This document shows positions 39,000 through 50,400 of a stretch of DNA of 64,000 bases, in pieces. Both the position numbers and the translations under genes were made by a program. Each line of letters starts with the position of its first letter. Positions within the stretch are counted from its first letter, which is position 1. The notes beneath the pieces were generated by a model that was not told where the DNA came from, ran no database searches, and worked only from the letters and a program-made list of their open reading frames with translations. Location of the stretch: contig CM034242.1 in NCBI GenBank assembly GCA_019916065.1, positions 42,723,010 to 42,787,009 of the forward strand, given 5' to 3'. The DNA comes from Vitellaria paradoxa. Lineage: Eukaryota > Streptophyta > Magnoliopsida > Ericales > Sapotaceae.

Positions 39000-41900
39000 G
39001 GTCGTTCGGATGCGAGGGAAAGCATTTATAGAACATGTTGATTATTTACTATTTTACCCCTCATTTGGATTGAAATCCCTGTCGTCCTGCCACAACTTGC
39101 GTGTCCAATGATATTCCAATAATGCCTTCATGACTGGCAGCCCACACGGGAAGTGATATTTCAGAACTAGGGGGTAGTTTGGTGAATTTAGTTACGTTTG
39201 GTACTAAAATTTATTAAAATTTATTAATTTTAACTAATTTTTTATCCTTTCGTTTAATTAAATTTCCTCCGCGTACTATTTTTATACGATAATTTACTAC
39301 TTTTATTATATTTTTTATTAACTTTTTATTAATCAAACGCACATTAGTGAAGCTTCGGAACGAAGCCGGGAAGCTTCAAACAGGAGATTCAATTCCGAAC
39401 TGACACGCGTGATACGTCCCGTCACCTGGGGCCCATGCGATTGCGTAAGCAGTTATCAACGAAAGATGCTTACGTGGCCGCACATTGTCCGTCCGTCTAA
39501 ATCGGATGGTTAATAACAAAAATAAGCGTTATAAGTGTGAAAGAGGAGCTATAATAGAAAAAAATAAATACCTTTAAATATTATTAATAGTTGGCATAAT
39601 TTAAACCTTTAAACAAGGAAAAGAAATAAAATGGTGGAACGAAGGGCAGTCGTATTTTTTTTTTTTTATGGCACAACTTAAAATTTTTAATTTTTTCTCT
39701 TTTCCACGTTAATACCTCTCTTTTTCTCACACTTCCACCCCCCTCGCCCTCTCTCTCTCTCATCTTGAATGTAAAATTTTAAAGTAATTTTCAGATTTTT
39801 CAAAAAATTTTAAAAATTTTTATCAAATTTTAGTACACCAAACGCACCCTTAATTTATATACGTCACACTAATAAAAAGTTATAAATGTCTCTTATTATA
39901 TTTTTAAATATATTTTATTTTGTATTATTTTTTATAATTGGACATAGGTCATTATAAAAAAATGGTGTATATTTTTATTTTTATTTTTGTTTTGTTAATG
40001 TGGCACAAATATTTCACAATTCATGAGAAAAAGATAATGGGTATATTTGGCTTGATATATTAATGTATGTATATTATTTTTCCTTTACTTTGTTTATTGG
40101 TTTATACGTATAATTAAAATATTTTTTATGTTTATTATAACCATTTTTTTAAATTACCTAAGAAAACCATGTTTATTAGCGATACAATTAAAGTTAATCT
40201 TAAAAAATAAAACTGTAATCATGCATGCATCGTACGGATCTCCTTTACATATCTCTATATAATCATATTTATATACTTGTATTAAAATTTGAGAGATTTT
40301 AACGCCCAGTATACGTCCTTTTATTTTATTTGTTTTTATTTTTTTATTGATATTTTTGCTTAACGTTCTGAATTTTTATTATTTTTAAAATATATTATTA
40401 ATTTAATTCTTATTTTATATTTAGAAATTTTGATTGTATTAATTTAATATTATTTTAAAAATTATTTAATTTTAAATTAAATTAATTAATAGATTGATTA
40501 AATTATTAATATATATACTAATTAGATAAAGTTTTAATTGATTAGCTTAAAAAAAAAATTAAGTCAATCGATGCTTGCTGAATGGCATCACGTGGCTAGC
40601 CTATGCATATGTTGAGTGTGTAACTAGCTTTGCTGCGTATCACACGTGTGTTGTGTGCATGGCTTGTCATAAGTCACGTGGCAGGCCCTAAAAAAATTAA
40701 TAAACGCAAACAGCACCAAGCAGAGGCGGGGGAGGTAAGGCACGTTATCTGCTTATGTGTGATATTTCCACCAGTAATTATTTGCCCTTAAAAGGATAAA
40801 AATATAATTTTACTTACAAATAATTTAAATTTAAATTTATAAATCAAATTTATATTAAAACTTATAAAAAATAATAAGTAAAGATAAAAATTATTAATTA
40901 AAAGAGATTAAGGTGTCTATACAGTGTTTAATAAAAGAGTAAAATTTTATTATTTATTACAAATATATCGTATTTTTAAAAATATTAATTTAAAAATTCT
41001 ATATAAAAAATATTAAAAAATATGAAAAGAGTGAGAGAATATATTTTCATTTAAAATGACTGAAAAGAAAATCAAAATAGAGAAAAAAATAATTTTGGTT
41101 ATCCAATAAGTCTAACGATTGAAAATATATAAACATCACATCATAAATTTGCTTGTAATATAAATATATATTACATGCATTGTAGTTAACGAAGAAAATA
41201 ATAAGGGAAAAAATAGTGAGAAAGAAAGAATTGCAAGAGATGAAAGAATTAAGACTGTATTTGATACGTGAAAATGAAATTGAATAGAATAGAATTTATT
41301 CTCACATTACTCTATTTTCAACTTTGGTATCAAAAAATTAAGTTAAAATAGTTTTTCATAGGAATAGTTATTTTCACATTAAAGGTATGTTTAGCACACT
41401 AAAAAAGTTTGAAAAACATTAAAAATATCTAAAATTTTCTAACACATTTTACACTTTTTGTATTTCGTGAAATCTCCATAAATTTATATATATTTACATA
41501 TCTCAATAAATTTTTACAAACTCCAATAAATTTTTAACAAACCACGATAACATTCCACAAACCCCAATAATTTTTTCACAAATCTCAAAAAAACTTTTGG
41601 AGGACTTTTAATAAATTCTGATATAAAACCATTCCGACGGATACTAAAAAAAACCATTCAGAAAATTTCTCTTTTTAAAAAACTGACGCAAAAGTTAAAA
41701 GTTTTACTATTCATCTATGTAAAATATGGTTTAGTGGCTGCACACTAAATGCTAAAAAATTACAAAAACCATATTTTTCGTTCTTTTTCGTTATTTTTCA
41801 ACGCTTCAAATGCACCCTAAGTGGGAAAAAGTATTTCACAATTTAAGTGATGGCATGGTCATCCCATTACAATCAAAATTTAATCTAAAAATTAAAAAAT

Positions 41901-42719
41901 AAAAATAAAAAACAAGTAACCACTTTGTAATAAAAAATTTCTTTTAATTACTTCATTCGATTGTAAAATGACCATTTTATCCCTTCACCTTATTTTCGAA
42001 TTAAATCTGAGTTCGTGTTGTAAAATGACTATTTTACCTCTAAATTCGTTCTTTTTTTTTTAATTCGTATTTTGGGCTTCTAAAAAGTTAATAAAATTTA
42101 CCCTTAAGTTCATTTTTTGCCAAAATTTATATTTTGGGCTTCCCAAAAGATTAAAAAAATATTTATCAATATGTTTTTTAATAACAAATAAAATTTTATC
42201 TCAATTAAAACTCAAAATATAAAATGACGATTTTGTCCCTGAGCCATTTTTTGTCCAAATTCGTATTTTAAACTGTCTAAAAGGTTAAAAAAATATCCTT
42301 AACATATTTTTTAATAGTTAAACAAATTTTAACTCGACTGAATTCAAACCATAAAACAACTATTTTGTTCCTAGGCCTCTTTTTGGACCAAATTTGTATT
42401 TTAAGTATCCCAAAAGATTAAAAAAATACTTATTAATATTTTTCTTAATAGTTAAAAAAATTTTAGCACAATTTGAATTTGAATTGTAAAATAACTGTTT
42501 TACCCCTGGACACTTTTTTAATCAAATTTGTGATCCGAAAATAAAGTTTATTTTTATAGTTTTTAAAAAATTAATGTTAGTAATTTTTGTTATATTTCAT
42601 TTTATTTCATTCTAATTTTAATTTAAATTAATTAATCGATTAATTAAATTATTAATATATATATATATATATACTAATTAGATTAAGTTAATTGATTAGC
42701 TTAAAAAAATTAAGTCAAT
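39000..42719. other. upstream flank of NAC B and AT-rich spacer
   Basis: 39.0-40.55 kb is collinear with 55.9-57.6 kb (upstream of gene C), so promoter and spacer were duplicated with the gene. 40.56-42.6 kb is extra sequence absent from that copy, including a possible MITE at about 41380-41825 and a tandem array at 41964-42510. No gene seen. Confidence 0.6.
41964..42510. repeat. degenerate tandem array, later units ~131-136 bp
   Basis: A repeated unit starts AAAA(T/C)(G/A)AC.ATTTT.(A/T)CC and continues with TTTTGGGCTTC..AAAAG.TTAAAAAAATA.TTA. Unit starts fall at 41964, 42022, 42221, 42352 and 42488. Confidence 0.7.
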
Positions 42720-43239
42720 TGCAGTGCAAGCAAGGTAACTGAAGGTTAATTTTCTATATATCAAACCACATCTAATATATATAACAAAACAAATTCATGT
42801 TTAAATTTGATTCTTTTTCCTGTTAAACTGGAAAATTGAGAAAATAATTGGTAAATATTTGTTGAGAAAAAAAAAATTTTAATCAATTAAACAGTAATTA
42901 TTTTATGATATTATTGTTGCTACATAGTTCTTCCCTGCTAACGTTTTTTGAAGTGTGAGAACGAAAATTCAGAATTCTTCTCATGAAAGTGGGGGTTGAA
43001 AGGAAATTTAAAATGAAGCCGGGAGGAAGACATTGCTGGGCCCAGCTATCCAAAGCCCTCCCTCCCCCTCTCTCTCTCTCTCTCTCTCTGGAAGAATTAT
43101 ACATCAACCATTCTCATGCACATCCTCTTCAAATGTACCTTAAAGGTGAGGTTGGATCCACTGGAGAAGTGGGGAGTTCAAGGGATTCATCCTTACAACA
43201 TTCCCATCCTTTTTCTTATAAAAGGTACACTTCAAAACA
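42720..43239. repeat. NAC-cluster spacer repeat, copy 2 of 4
   Basis: Matches the other spacer copies until about 43239 (ACTTCAAAACAACGG), where it switches abruptly to the HIPP-bearing segment instead of a NAC 3' end. Confidence 0.85.
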
Positions 43240-43505
43240 ACGGAAATTTCGAAATCCCAGAATTCAAAACTTATTACTTCTATTTGTAAAGACATATATA
43301 TAAATCAAATGTCCCAGAACATACATAAAAGCTCAAACGACCCAACTCCATGAGAACAGCAAATGTACATAGGATCATCCTCTGTTATTCACTCTCATCT
43401 TAGATAGGTTTTTGTTCATTAAAATTCAGATTCATCCCCATTGATTGAATCGAAGGTCCCAAATCCCAATTCTAAGCTTCTCAAATTCTCATTCCCCGCA
43501 CTCTT

Positions 43506-44537
43506 TTAGCAGATCACACAGGCATTTGGGTTCTCTTCAACACTGTGTACGTCATAGTCATGAGTCGTGTAAGGATTGAAAACCTTATTGGCCAAGATAA
43601 GCTCTTGAATATCTTTCTCTTCGTCCTTCTTCTTATCTTCGTCTTCTTTCCTTCGTCTTTTTTGGGCTCGTCTTTCTTCTTTTCGTCTGTTGCTGGTCCG
43701 ACTGAGTAATTCTACATAGCATAGTTTTCGCAATTTGCAGACTACAACAACTGGATCAATGTCTGCCATCACTGTTAATTTCCTCTCCTTCATGTCCATG
43801 GAAATCCATTCAAGCCCTTCATATAAAAAGTTGAATCAAAACAGATTAGTAAGCTGTACAACAAATTTTAAAAGTATTAGAGCTTGTTTTGAGGAAAAAA
43901 AAAAAAAAAGGAAGCTTGAGAAATCCATTCATAATCTCATTACCTGTAAGGCTAACAACTGTTCCCAAGGCTTTCCCTTTGGCTTTGTCATCATGTAAAT
44001 CCAATTTCAGCACAACTTTCTGCTGCAAAAAGAAGACCATAAATAGTGAGCATCATGATGATTTGGAAACAGAGCACGATATCGAAGGTGGAAAATCCAC
44101 TGGGACTCTCAAATTGACCCACGGAAAAGATATCTGACGGAAAATTCAAGATTTTAATCTGATTAGCAAATGGAAAAACCTTCAACAGATGGTGTTATGA
44201 ATTCAGACCATTAGGATTCATGCTTTCTCCAAGAAAACTCAAGTTGAAGAGGATTCAAACTCAGTTCTTTTCCCAAAAAAAAAAAAAATATAGGTGAAAG
44301 GTAGTGCAAATCCCATCAGGAAATGGGTTTAAAATTCACATAACCCCAAGCAGAAATAGCAACCCCCCCCCCCCAAAAAAAAACATGAATTGCAGACCTA
44401 TCAAGTAGGCATAAAACAGAGCACAACACCAGCGGAAAACGTATTGAATGGAACCCATCAGTGACCACGTTTAGATCATGTAAACATAACTCAGGACTTT
44501 GCTAGGAAACCGGTAGAAATTTCACCTTCTTGCCCAT
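43506..44537 (-). CDS. small HIPP with cysteine-free HMA domain and CaaX box
   Basis: Exons: 44526-44537 (MGKK), 43944-44019 (acceptor is a CAGCAG pair, so one extra Gln is possible), 43506-43816. The joined frame is 132 aa. The HMA fold reads KVVLKLDLHDDKAKGKAL, SLTG|LEWISMDM, KERKLTVMADIDPVVVVCKL, followed by a Lys/Glu/Arg-rich region and the C-terminal CVIC, a CaaX isoprenylation box. The metal-binding CxxC is replaced by DLHDDKA, typical of a large plant subgroup that probably binds metal weakly or not at all. It sits where the last exon of NAC gene C should be, with only about 28 bp between its ATG and NAC intron 5 sequence. Its promoter must therefore lie inside the NAC gene, or it is transcribed with it. 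Confidence 0.85.
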
Positions 44538-45069
44538 TTGGCTCAGAATTCTGACCGGGACTTGAACAAACAGAGGTATTATTACAACTCTTATACAGGC
44601 TTTATTGATAACTCACTCACCTTAACTGTTGCTGGTTTTGCTCCATGGTTTTCATCCTCGAGCCTCAACTCTTGAGGGTCCATTCTTCTTGGTGCAGTTC
44701 CCTGCAACCCCAAGTACCGGCCACTAGGTTGACTACGAGATTGCCGAGTCCTTACTCTGATTCCAGTTGCAGAAATATCACTACTGCCACTGACATTGCC
44801 AAAATAGCCGGATTCTAAAGGACTACTGAATAAATCGTAGGGTGGGTTGCTGGTAGAGGCACCAGCAACAGAATGCTGCCCACTAAAATGCTCTTCAGTG
44901 GTAATATCATTAGTTCTATTAGCTCCAACAGGCATTTCCACAAGTACAGCAGCCCTCTCATTATTCTTGTTAAATTGTCCATAACCTTCAACATCAGTTT
45001 CAAACTGAAGTACAGCAAGGTAATTTAAGGTTAATTTTCCAAATATCAAAAGACATCTAATATACATCA

Positions 45070-45531
45070 CACGGAACCACATAATGCTGAATGTTTGATA
45101 TGCAAGCAACCATAAGAAATAATGCAATTTCATGGCATTTGACTCAGACTAACAGGTCAAAATTAAGTTACGAATAGCACGGCAAACAAGATGAGCCAAA
45201 ACCTTATTGAGCTTGAAAATATGTTCAAGCTTGGCTTGTTAAGCTTCGAATTGAGCTTTAATCGAGCCAAGATTGAGTAGCTTGATTATTTTACACATAT
45301 TTAAGCTATTGAGCCGACATTGAATCAAGCTCGAGCTACAATTATGTTTAAATTTAGCTTGATTTCATAATGAATTGACCCTGAACGAGCTTTAGTTGAG
45401 CTGAACATGAATTTGAACCATTTGGTTCGTTTAACAGCCCTAGTTGTGAACTTGCACAATCCTATAAAGCCTTAGAGATGCTCAAAGGCTTCATTATACC
45501 TGTTGCTGGCCTACTTTTGCATGTGACTCAA
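45070..45531. repeat. 462-bp host duplication flanking the virus, left copy
   Basis: Identical base for base to 53160-53621. It holds the 3' end of NAC C exon 4, its donor (CAACAG|GTATAA) and intron 4 sequence. The homologous unbroken sequence is at about 36068-36531 in gene B, so this is host DNA, not a viral LTR. Confidence 0.95.
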
Positions 45532-45537
45532 TACCAA
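45532..45537 (-). other. 3' half of the viral primer-binding site at the element end
   Basis: Minus-strand ...TTGGTAT runs to the host junction (the last T, 45531, is shared with host). This matches the start of the conserved tRNA-Met primer site of caulimovirids. Confidence 0.75.
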
Positions 45538-45590
45538 TTCGATCAGGGCGCGCAGATATTCAGAAGAATATACAAAAGCAAGTGATGGAA

Positions 45591-45596
45591 TTTATT
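45591..45596 (-). terminator. poly(A) signal of viral pregenomic RNA
   Basis: AATAAA on the minus strand, about 110 bp after the TATA-like box and before the primer site. This is where caulimovirid terminally redundant transcripts are polyadenylated. Confidence 0.65.
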
Positions 45597-45702
45597 ACTG
45601 CTGACGGGAGTTTTACAATACCAGGAAAGATTTACAAAAGACCAAAGAAAAACGTAAGTAGAAGCGTAGGTAAAAGCGTGTCGAGACAGACCATCGACTA
45701 CC

Positions 45703-45712
45703 GCTTAAATAG
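45703..45712 (-). promoter_or_regulatory. TATA box of viral pregenomic RNA promoter
   Basis: Minus-strand CTATTTAAGC in the only long non-coding gap after the third ORF. A start about 30 bp downstream would give a transcript with roughly 100 nt of terminal redundancy. Confidence 0.65.
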
Positions 45713-45871
45713 AAAAGAAAAATACTGTTCGGACCCGAAATTTACAAGTTGGAATCCGAAATTATTATTATACTGTACACTTTTTGACAAAACGATACCA
45801 TTGTTGTTTGCGTGTGCTGGCAAGGTGCAGTCGGTCGGCCAACAATGGTGACAGCTGTAGTGATAGCACCG

Positions 45872-45947
45872 AAAGTGAATTTGTCACTTTATGAAGGTGT
45901 AAAGTGAATTTGTCACTTTGGAGAGGTGGAAAGTGAATTTGTCACTT
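45872..45947 (-). promoter_or_regulatory. three 29-bp direct repeats, likely viral enhancer
   Basis: AAAGTGAATTTGTCACTTT occurs at 45872-45890 and 45901-45919, and minus its last base at 45930-45947, each exactly 29 bp apart. Each unit is a near-palindrome (AAGTGA...TCACTT), as expected for a dimeric factor site, and lies 160-245 bp upstream of the TATA-like box on the viral strand. Confidence 0.7.
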
Positions 45948-46012
45948 CGGTAGGCAGATGGAATCCTGGCACATGGACGGCCAGCTTTGGGTGGACAGCT
46001 GTCCACGATTCC

Positions 46013-47443
46013 TCAATCGGATGCAATGCCTTTGCCTTTAGTTTGTCGGAGCAGTTCAATGGCTGCTTCCAGAACTTCTCCCGTGGGCGTATCGTCCTCA
46101 GGATTCTGACTTTCTCCAGCTAAGATGTTATCATCGGCTGAGTGGTTTGAACAGGAATCAAGGGACATGGGAGTCCTGTGCTGATTGAGCCTTTCTTCAT
46201 CGAATTCATTACTGAACTCATTTTGGAGATATTCCAGGCATTTGGCCAGGAGGGCTCTGTTGGAGATATTGGGATGTCTCCTCTTGATACTTAATTTTAA
46301 TTGAGTCATATGGTTTGACTTAGAATCAAACTGTTCTGGGCTTTGAGCCACCTGTTTTTGCTTAAAGCTTGAAGTTACCTTCGTAATTTTAGAAATTAGC
46401 TCAGGTAAATCAATTTGTTTCCACCATTGGAAGTGAAAAGTTCTCATTAACTGAGGGATGCCTAGATCATCCTCACTGACTGATAATCCCCATTTCCATA
46501 TCCAAGGGATATTGAACTCAGCCCAAAAATAGAATTGGGACTGCCCTACAAACGATTTCATATTTAAATCGCTTAATATAGGGTGAACTTCAACCCAAGA
46601 ATCGTATAATTCCTGCAAAAGGGGAGGTACAAGATCCATGGGTGGACCAAGAACCTGCCATTGTTTAAAAAACCATCGAGGAATAACTTTGGTTTTTTCA
46701 AAGAAGTCTTCTCTGATTCTTAGAAACCAGGAGTGTTTTCTTTTTGCATTTTCATAGAGAAAAGTATATTTCCAGGCGTTAACATAATCCCAGAAATTAA
46801 AAGAATATTCCTTTTGTGGATCATGAGGGATCCTCAATTTACGAGTCTTCATCGGATCGTTTCCCCAGTCAATCAAAGTGTATATCTTAGAGATAAAACA
46901 CTGACTATAGTTAATTTGGGGACCTACCTTGTTATTAGGATAAAAGTGGCGTATTTCCACTGATCCGGTAGAAGTTAGAATGGCTTCATAGAGATACCGA
47001 TATTTATATTCAGGGACTGGATATGAGGTCTGATCCATATATTTTTGTTTAATATAAAAAGGATCATTAATCCAGTGATCATCTTCTTCTTCCAGAGGCA
47101 AAATTGCTTCGGTATACGGGCTTGTAATATATACAGGCTCCTTTTGCAGAATTTGGGCTGCAGTCTCAGGTTTAGAACCTTGAGCAGAAGATTCAGCAGA
47201 CTTAGAGTCTGTCTGTTTGTATTGGGCCAAGACAGCTTTGAGTTGGGCCTCCTTTTTGTTAAGGTAATCATTGAGATCAATAAAATTGGGACCTTCTTCA
47301 CCTAGAATGTTGAAGGGATTAGCAGCTGGGCCTAGAGCACCAACATTGGACCAAGAGAATTGGCCTCTCTGTCCAGTGGTCAGATTAGATCTGCCACGAC
47401 CTCTTTGATGGGGCTTAGATCCCCTTCCACGGCTACTACTCAT
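46013..47443 (-). CDS. pararetroviral third ORF, 476 aa, unknown function
   Basis: It begins at an ATGA that overlaps the polyprotein stop by 4 nt, which suggests termination-reinitiation translation. The N-terminus is Arg/Gly-rich (SRGRGSKPHQRGRGRS), suggesting nucleic-acid binding. The middle (about 120-350) is rich in Trp, Tyr and Phe (e.g. PRWFFKQWQVLGPP and FHFQWWKQIDLPELI) and looks folded. The C-terminus is acidic. It lies downstream of RT, like the translational transactivator of some caulimovirids, but I see no motif that proves that role. The frame is fully open. The product cannot be named from sequence alone. Confidence 0.85.
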   Translation of the reverse strand: MSSSRGRGSKPHQRGRGRSNLTTGQRGQFSWSNVGALGPAANPFNILGEEGPNFIDLNDYLNKKEAQLKAVLAQYKQTDSKSAESSAQGSKPETAAQILQKEPVYITSPYTEAILPLEEEDDHWINDPFYIKQKYMDQTSYPVPEYKYRYLYEAILTSTGSVEIRHFYPNNKVGPQINYSQCFISKIYTLIDWGNDPMKTRKLRIPHDPQKEYSFNFWDYVNAWKYTFLYENAKRKHSWFLRIREDFFEKTKVIPRWFFKQWQVLGPPMDLVPPLLQELYDSWVEVHPILSDLNMKSFVGQSQFYFWAEFNIPWIWKWGLSVSEDDLGIPQLMRTFHFQWWKQIDLPELISKITKVTSSFKQKQVAQSPEQFDSKSNHMTQLKLSIKRRHPNISNRALLAKCLEYLQNEFSNEFDEERLNQHRTPMSLDSCSNHSADDNILAGESQNPEDDTPTGEVLEAAIELLRQTKGKGIASD

Positions 47444-50400
47444 GAGCCCTGCAAAAATTCACGAGTTAAGAAATCAGGTAGGGAATTAGATTCACCTTTA
47501 ATATATTCGACTGTAAAATCGAAACAAGATAATTGAGCTTGCCAGCCAGCATAGATCTGTTTGGAAACTAGGTTTTTTACATCCTTTTCAAGAATTTGTT
47601 TTATAGCACTGCAATCAATGCGAACCAGAAAATGCTGGTTTAATAAATCATCTTGGAATTTAGTAATTCCTTTAACTACTGCAAGCATTTCTCTTTTAAT
47701 AGATGGATATGCCATCTGGGTCGGGTTCCATTTGCCCGAAGAAAATCGAATCAGATATTCCTGATTATTTTCGGGGTTGCGCTGTTTTAGAATAGCGCCA
47801 TAGCCAATTTTACTGGCATCTGTCTCAACTATCTTAAACCACTTAGGATTGGCAAGAGTGAGACAAGGCAATCTTTGTACTTTTGCCTTAATTTTCTGAA
47901 CAGCATATGTCTGTTCAATAGTCCAAGGATTATTGATATTTTTCTTGGACAAACGCGCATATAAAATAGCTGCGTCTGTTCCCAAATCCTTGTAATAATC
48001 TGAAATATAGTTCAGACTACCCAGAAATCGTTGTAACTGCTTTAGATCAGTTATCTGGTCTGGGAATTTTGAAGCAAATTCAATGCTTCTAGCAATAGGA
48101 CTTATATTCCCATGCTCAATATTATGTCCGAGAAAACGAACATTGGTTTGGAAAAGTTTCATTTTTGGAAAAGAAAGAACCAAACCGCTTTTCTTAATAA
48201 TTTCCTTGAAGTGAGAAAGATGTTTAAAATGGTCTTCAAGGGTTTTAGAAAAGATGAGTATATCATCAATATATACTAATATATAATTAGTATAAGGGGT
48301 GAATATAGAATTCATAATATTTTGAAATTCAGATGGAGCATTTTTCAAACCGAATGGCATAACATTCCATTCATAATGTCCAAAAGGGACAGTAAAACCG
48401 GTTTTGTAGCGGTCTTTTTCCTGGACTTGGATTTGCCAATATCCAGATTTTAAATCAAATTTGGAAAAGATTTTAGCATCATAAAGACGATGCAAAAGAT
48501 CTTTTTTATTAGGAATAGGATATCGAATCCATTTTAAAACATTGTTTAAAGGTTTATAGTTTATGACTAATCGAGGGACGCCGCGTTCCTTCTCTGCTGC
48601 ATTATTAACATAAAAAGCAGTACAGCTCCATGGGGAGTGGGAAGGTCGGATTAGACCTCTTTCAAGTAAAAAAGAAATTTCTTTTTTACAAAGTTCCAAA
48701 TGTTCTGGATTCATCTGACTAGGACGAGCTTTAGTGGGAATTTGATTTTCATTAAAACTGTCCACATAGGGAAGAAAAACAGAATGCTGTTTTCGATTCC
48801 AAAAAGCATTGGGGATATCAGAACAAACTTCATTAAGAAATTCATTTTGAAGTTTTGAAATCTTTTCTTTGAGAAAAGGTCGCTGTAAAGTTTCAGAAAT
48901 AGTCATAGACTGAATTTCAGATTGAAGAAAACGAATTTGTTGATCCTTCAAAGCAATATGCTCTAATTCATTGAGAATTAAAGTTTGAGGTTCAGTTATA
49001 AACTGAAATGAGAGGGATTTGTTTTTATACTGAAAATAGATTCCAGTAGAGTCAATTTTAGAAATTGGCATGATTTTTCGGAAAAAAGGAGTTCCGAGGA
49101 TTACATGTTGAGACAAGTTCTTAACAAGTAAAAATTCTGTAGGAATACAAACATCAGAATTACAGACAGAAACATTTGTTAATTTATAATTAACATGCAA
49201 CTTATTATTGCTAGCTGAAGTAAGAGATTGAGTGGTCTTTTCAAAATAGTTCGTAGGAACTAATCCTTCATTAATGCAATTTAGATCTTCACCACTATCC
49301 ATTAAAGCAATAAGGTTTTTAATAACATAAGACTCATTTATAATGATCTTTACTTTTACTAACCATTTTTGAATGGTAATACCTTTTAGCTGTTGCAAGT
49401 AAGGTTGTTCTGCTTTCTTAGAGGAAGAGACAGGAGAGCTAGGTTGACCAGCTTCTAATCTTAAAAGTCTTTGTTGGGTCTGCTGGGATTCTGTTTTAAG
49501 AACAGTAATCTCAGTTTTGAGAAGATTGACTTCTCTCTTAAGATCCTGAATTGATACAGGCTGAAAGGATTGTAAAGGGTCTAAACTAAGACGCCGAACT
49601 ACCTCTTTCATACTATAACCTTCTGGTTGATAATTGGAAGATTGACCGGAGGGTTCTATAATAGAGGCAAGAATTTGTCTCTGAAGTTCAGGGTTCTGGA
49701 TCTTAGAGGCCAGAGTAATCAAGTCATCTTGATCTTGGGTTAAGACGGAAATTTCCATCTTTTGCATTGCTGCTATAGCAGTATCAATTTCACTAGAGGT
49801 TTGACAGTGACAGTCAAGCTGTGAACTATCGCTAGAATATTCGTATTCTAGAGGTTCATGGTCAGATTCATTGTTTGAGGGTGGATTTGATTCTAACACT
49901 AGAGCTAGAATTTTCTGCTTAGAGTCTTCATCTATATGAAGCTCTTGGATTTTCTTTTTCAGAGAACATTTGTTAGCAAAATGACCAAGTTTTCCACATT
50001 TCCAACATCGAATTGGAGCTCGGGATTTCTTAAATCTAGGCTTAGATTTAGATGATGGAATTGAGGGCTTATAAAAGTCCTTTGAAGGTCTACGTTTGCG
50101 AGCTTTATATGGATAAGTTCTAGATTTTCTAGGCCTATGTTTGAAAGGTTTGGAAAATCTAGATTTTGGAATGTCAAATGCGAATTGATCGCAAAAATCT
50201 CCTAATTCCTTTCTTTCAGAAAGTCTCTGTTTCTTTAATTGACCTTTAAGCTTAAGATCATTACAGAGAGCTAAACCCTCTTGTTCACAGAAGTAAAAAA
50301 GTTTACCATATGTGAGATGGGCATAAGGTATGACAGCACTGTTTGTGGCTAATCTAATGGATTGCCTAACCTTTTCAGCAAACAGAGCAGGAAGACCATC

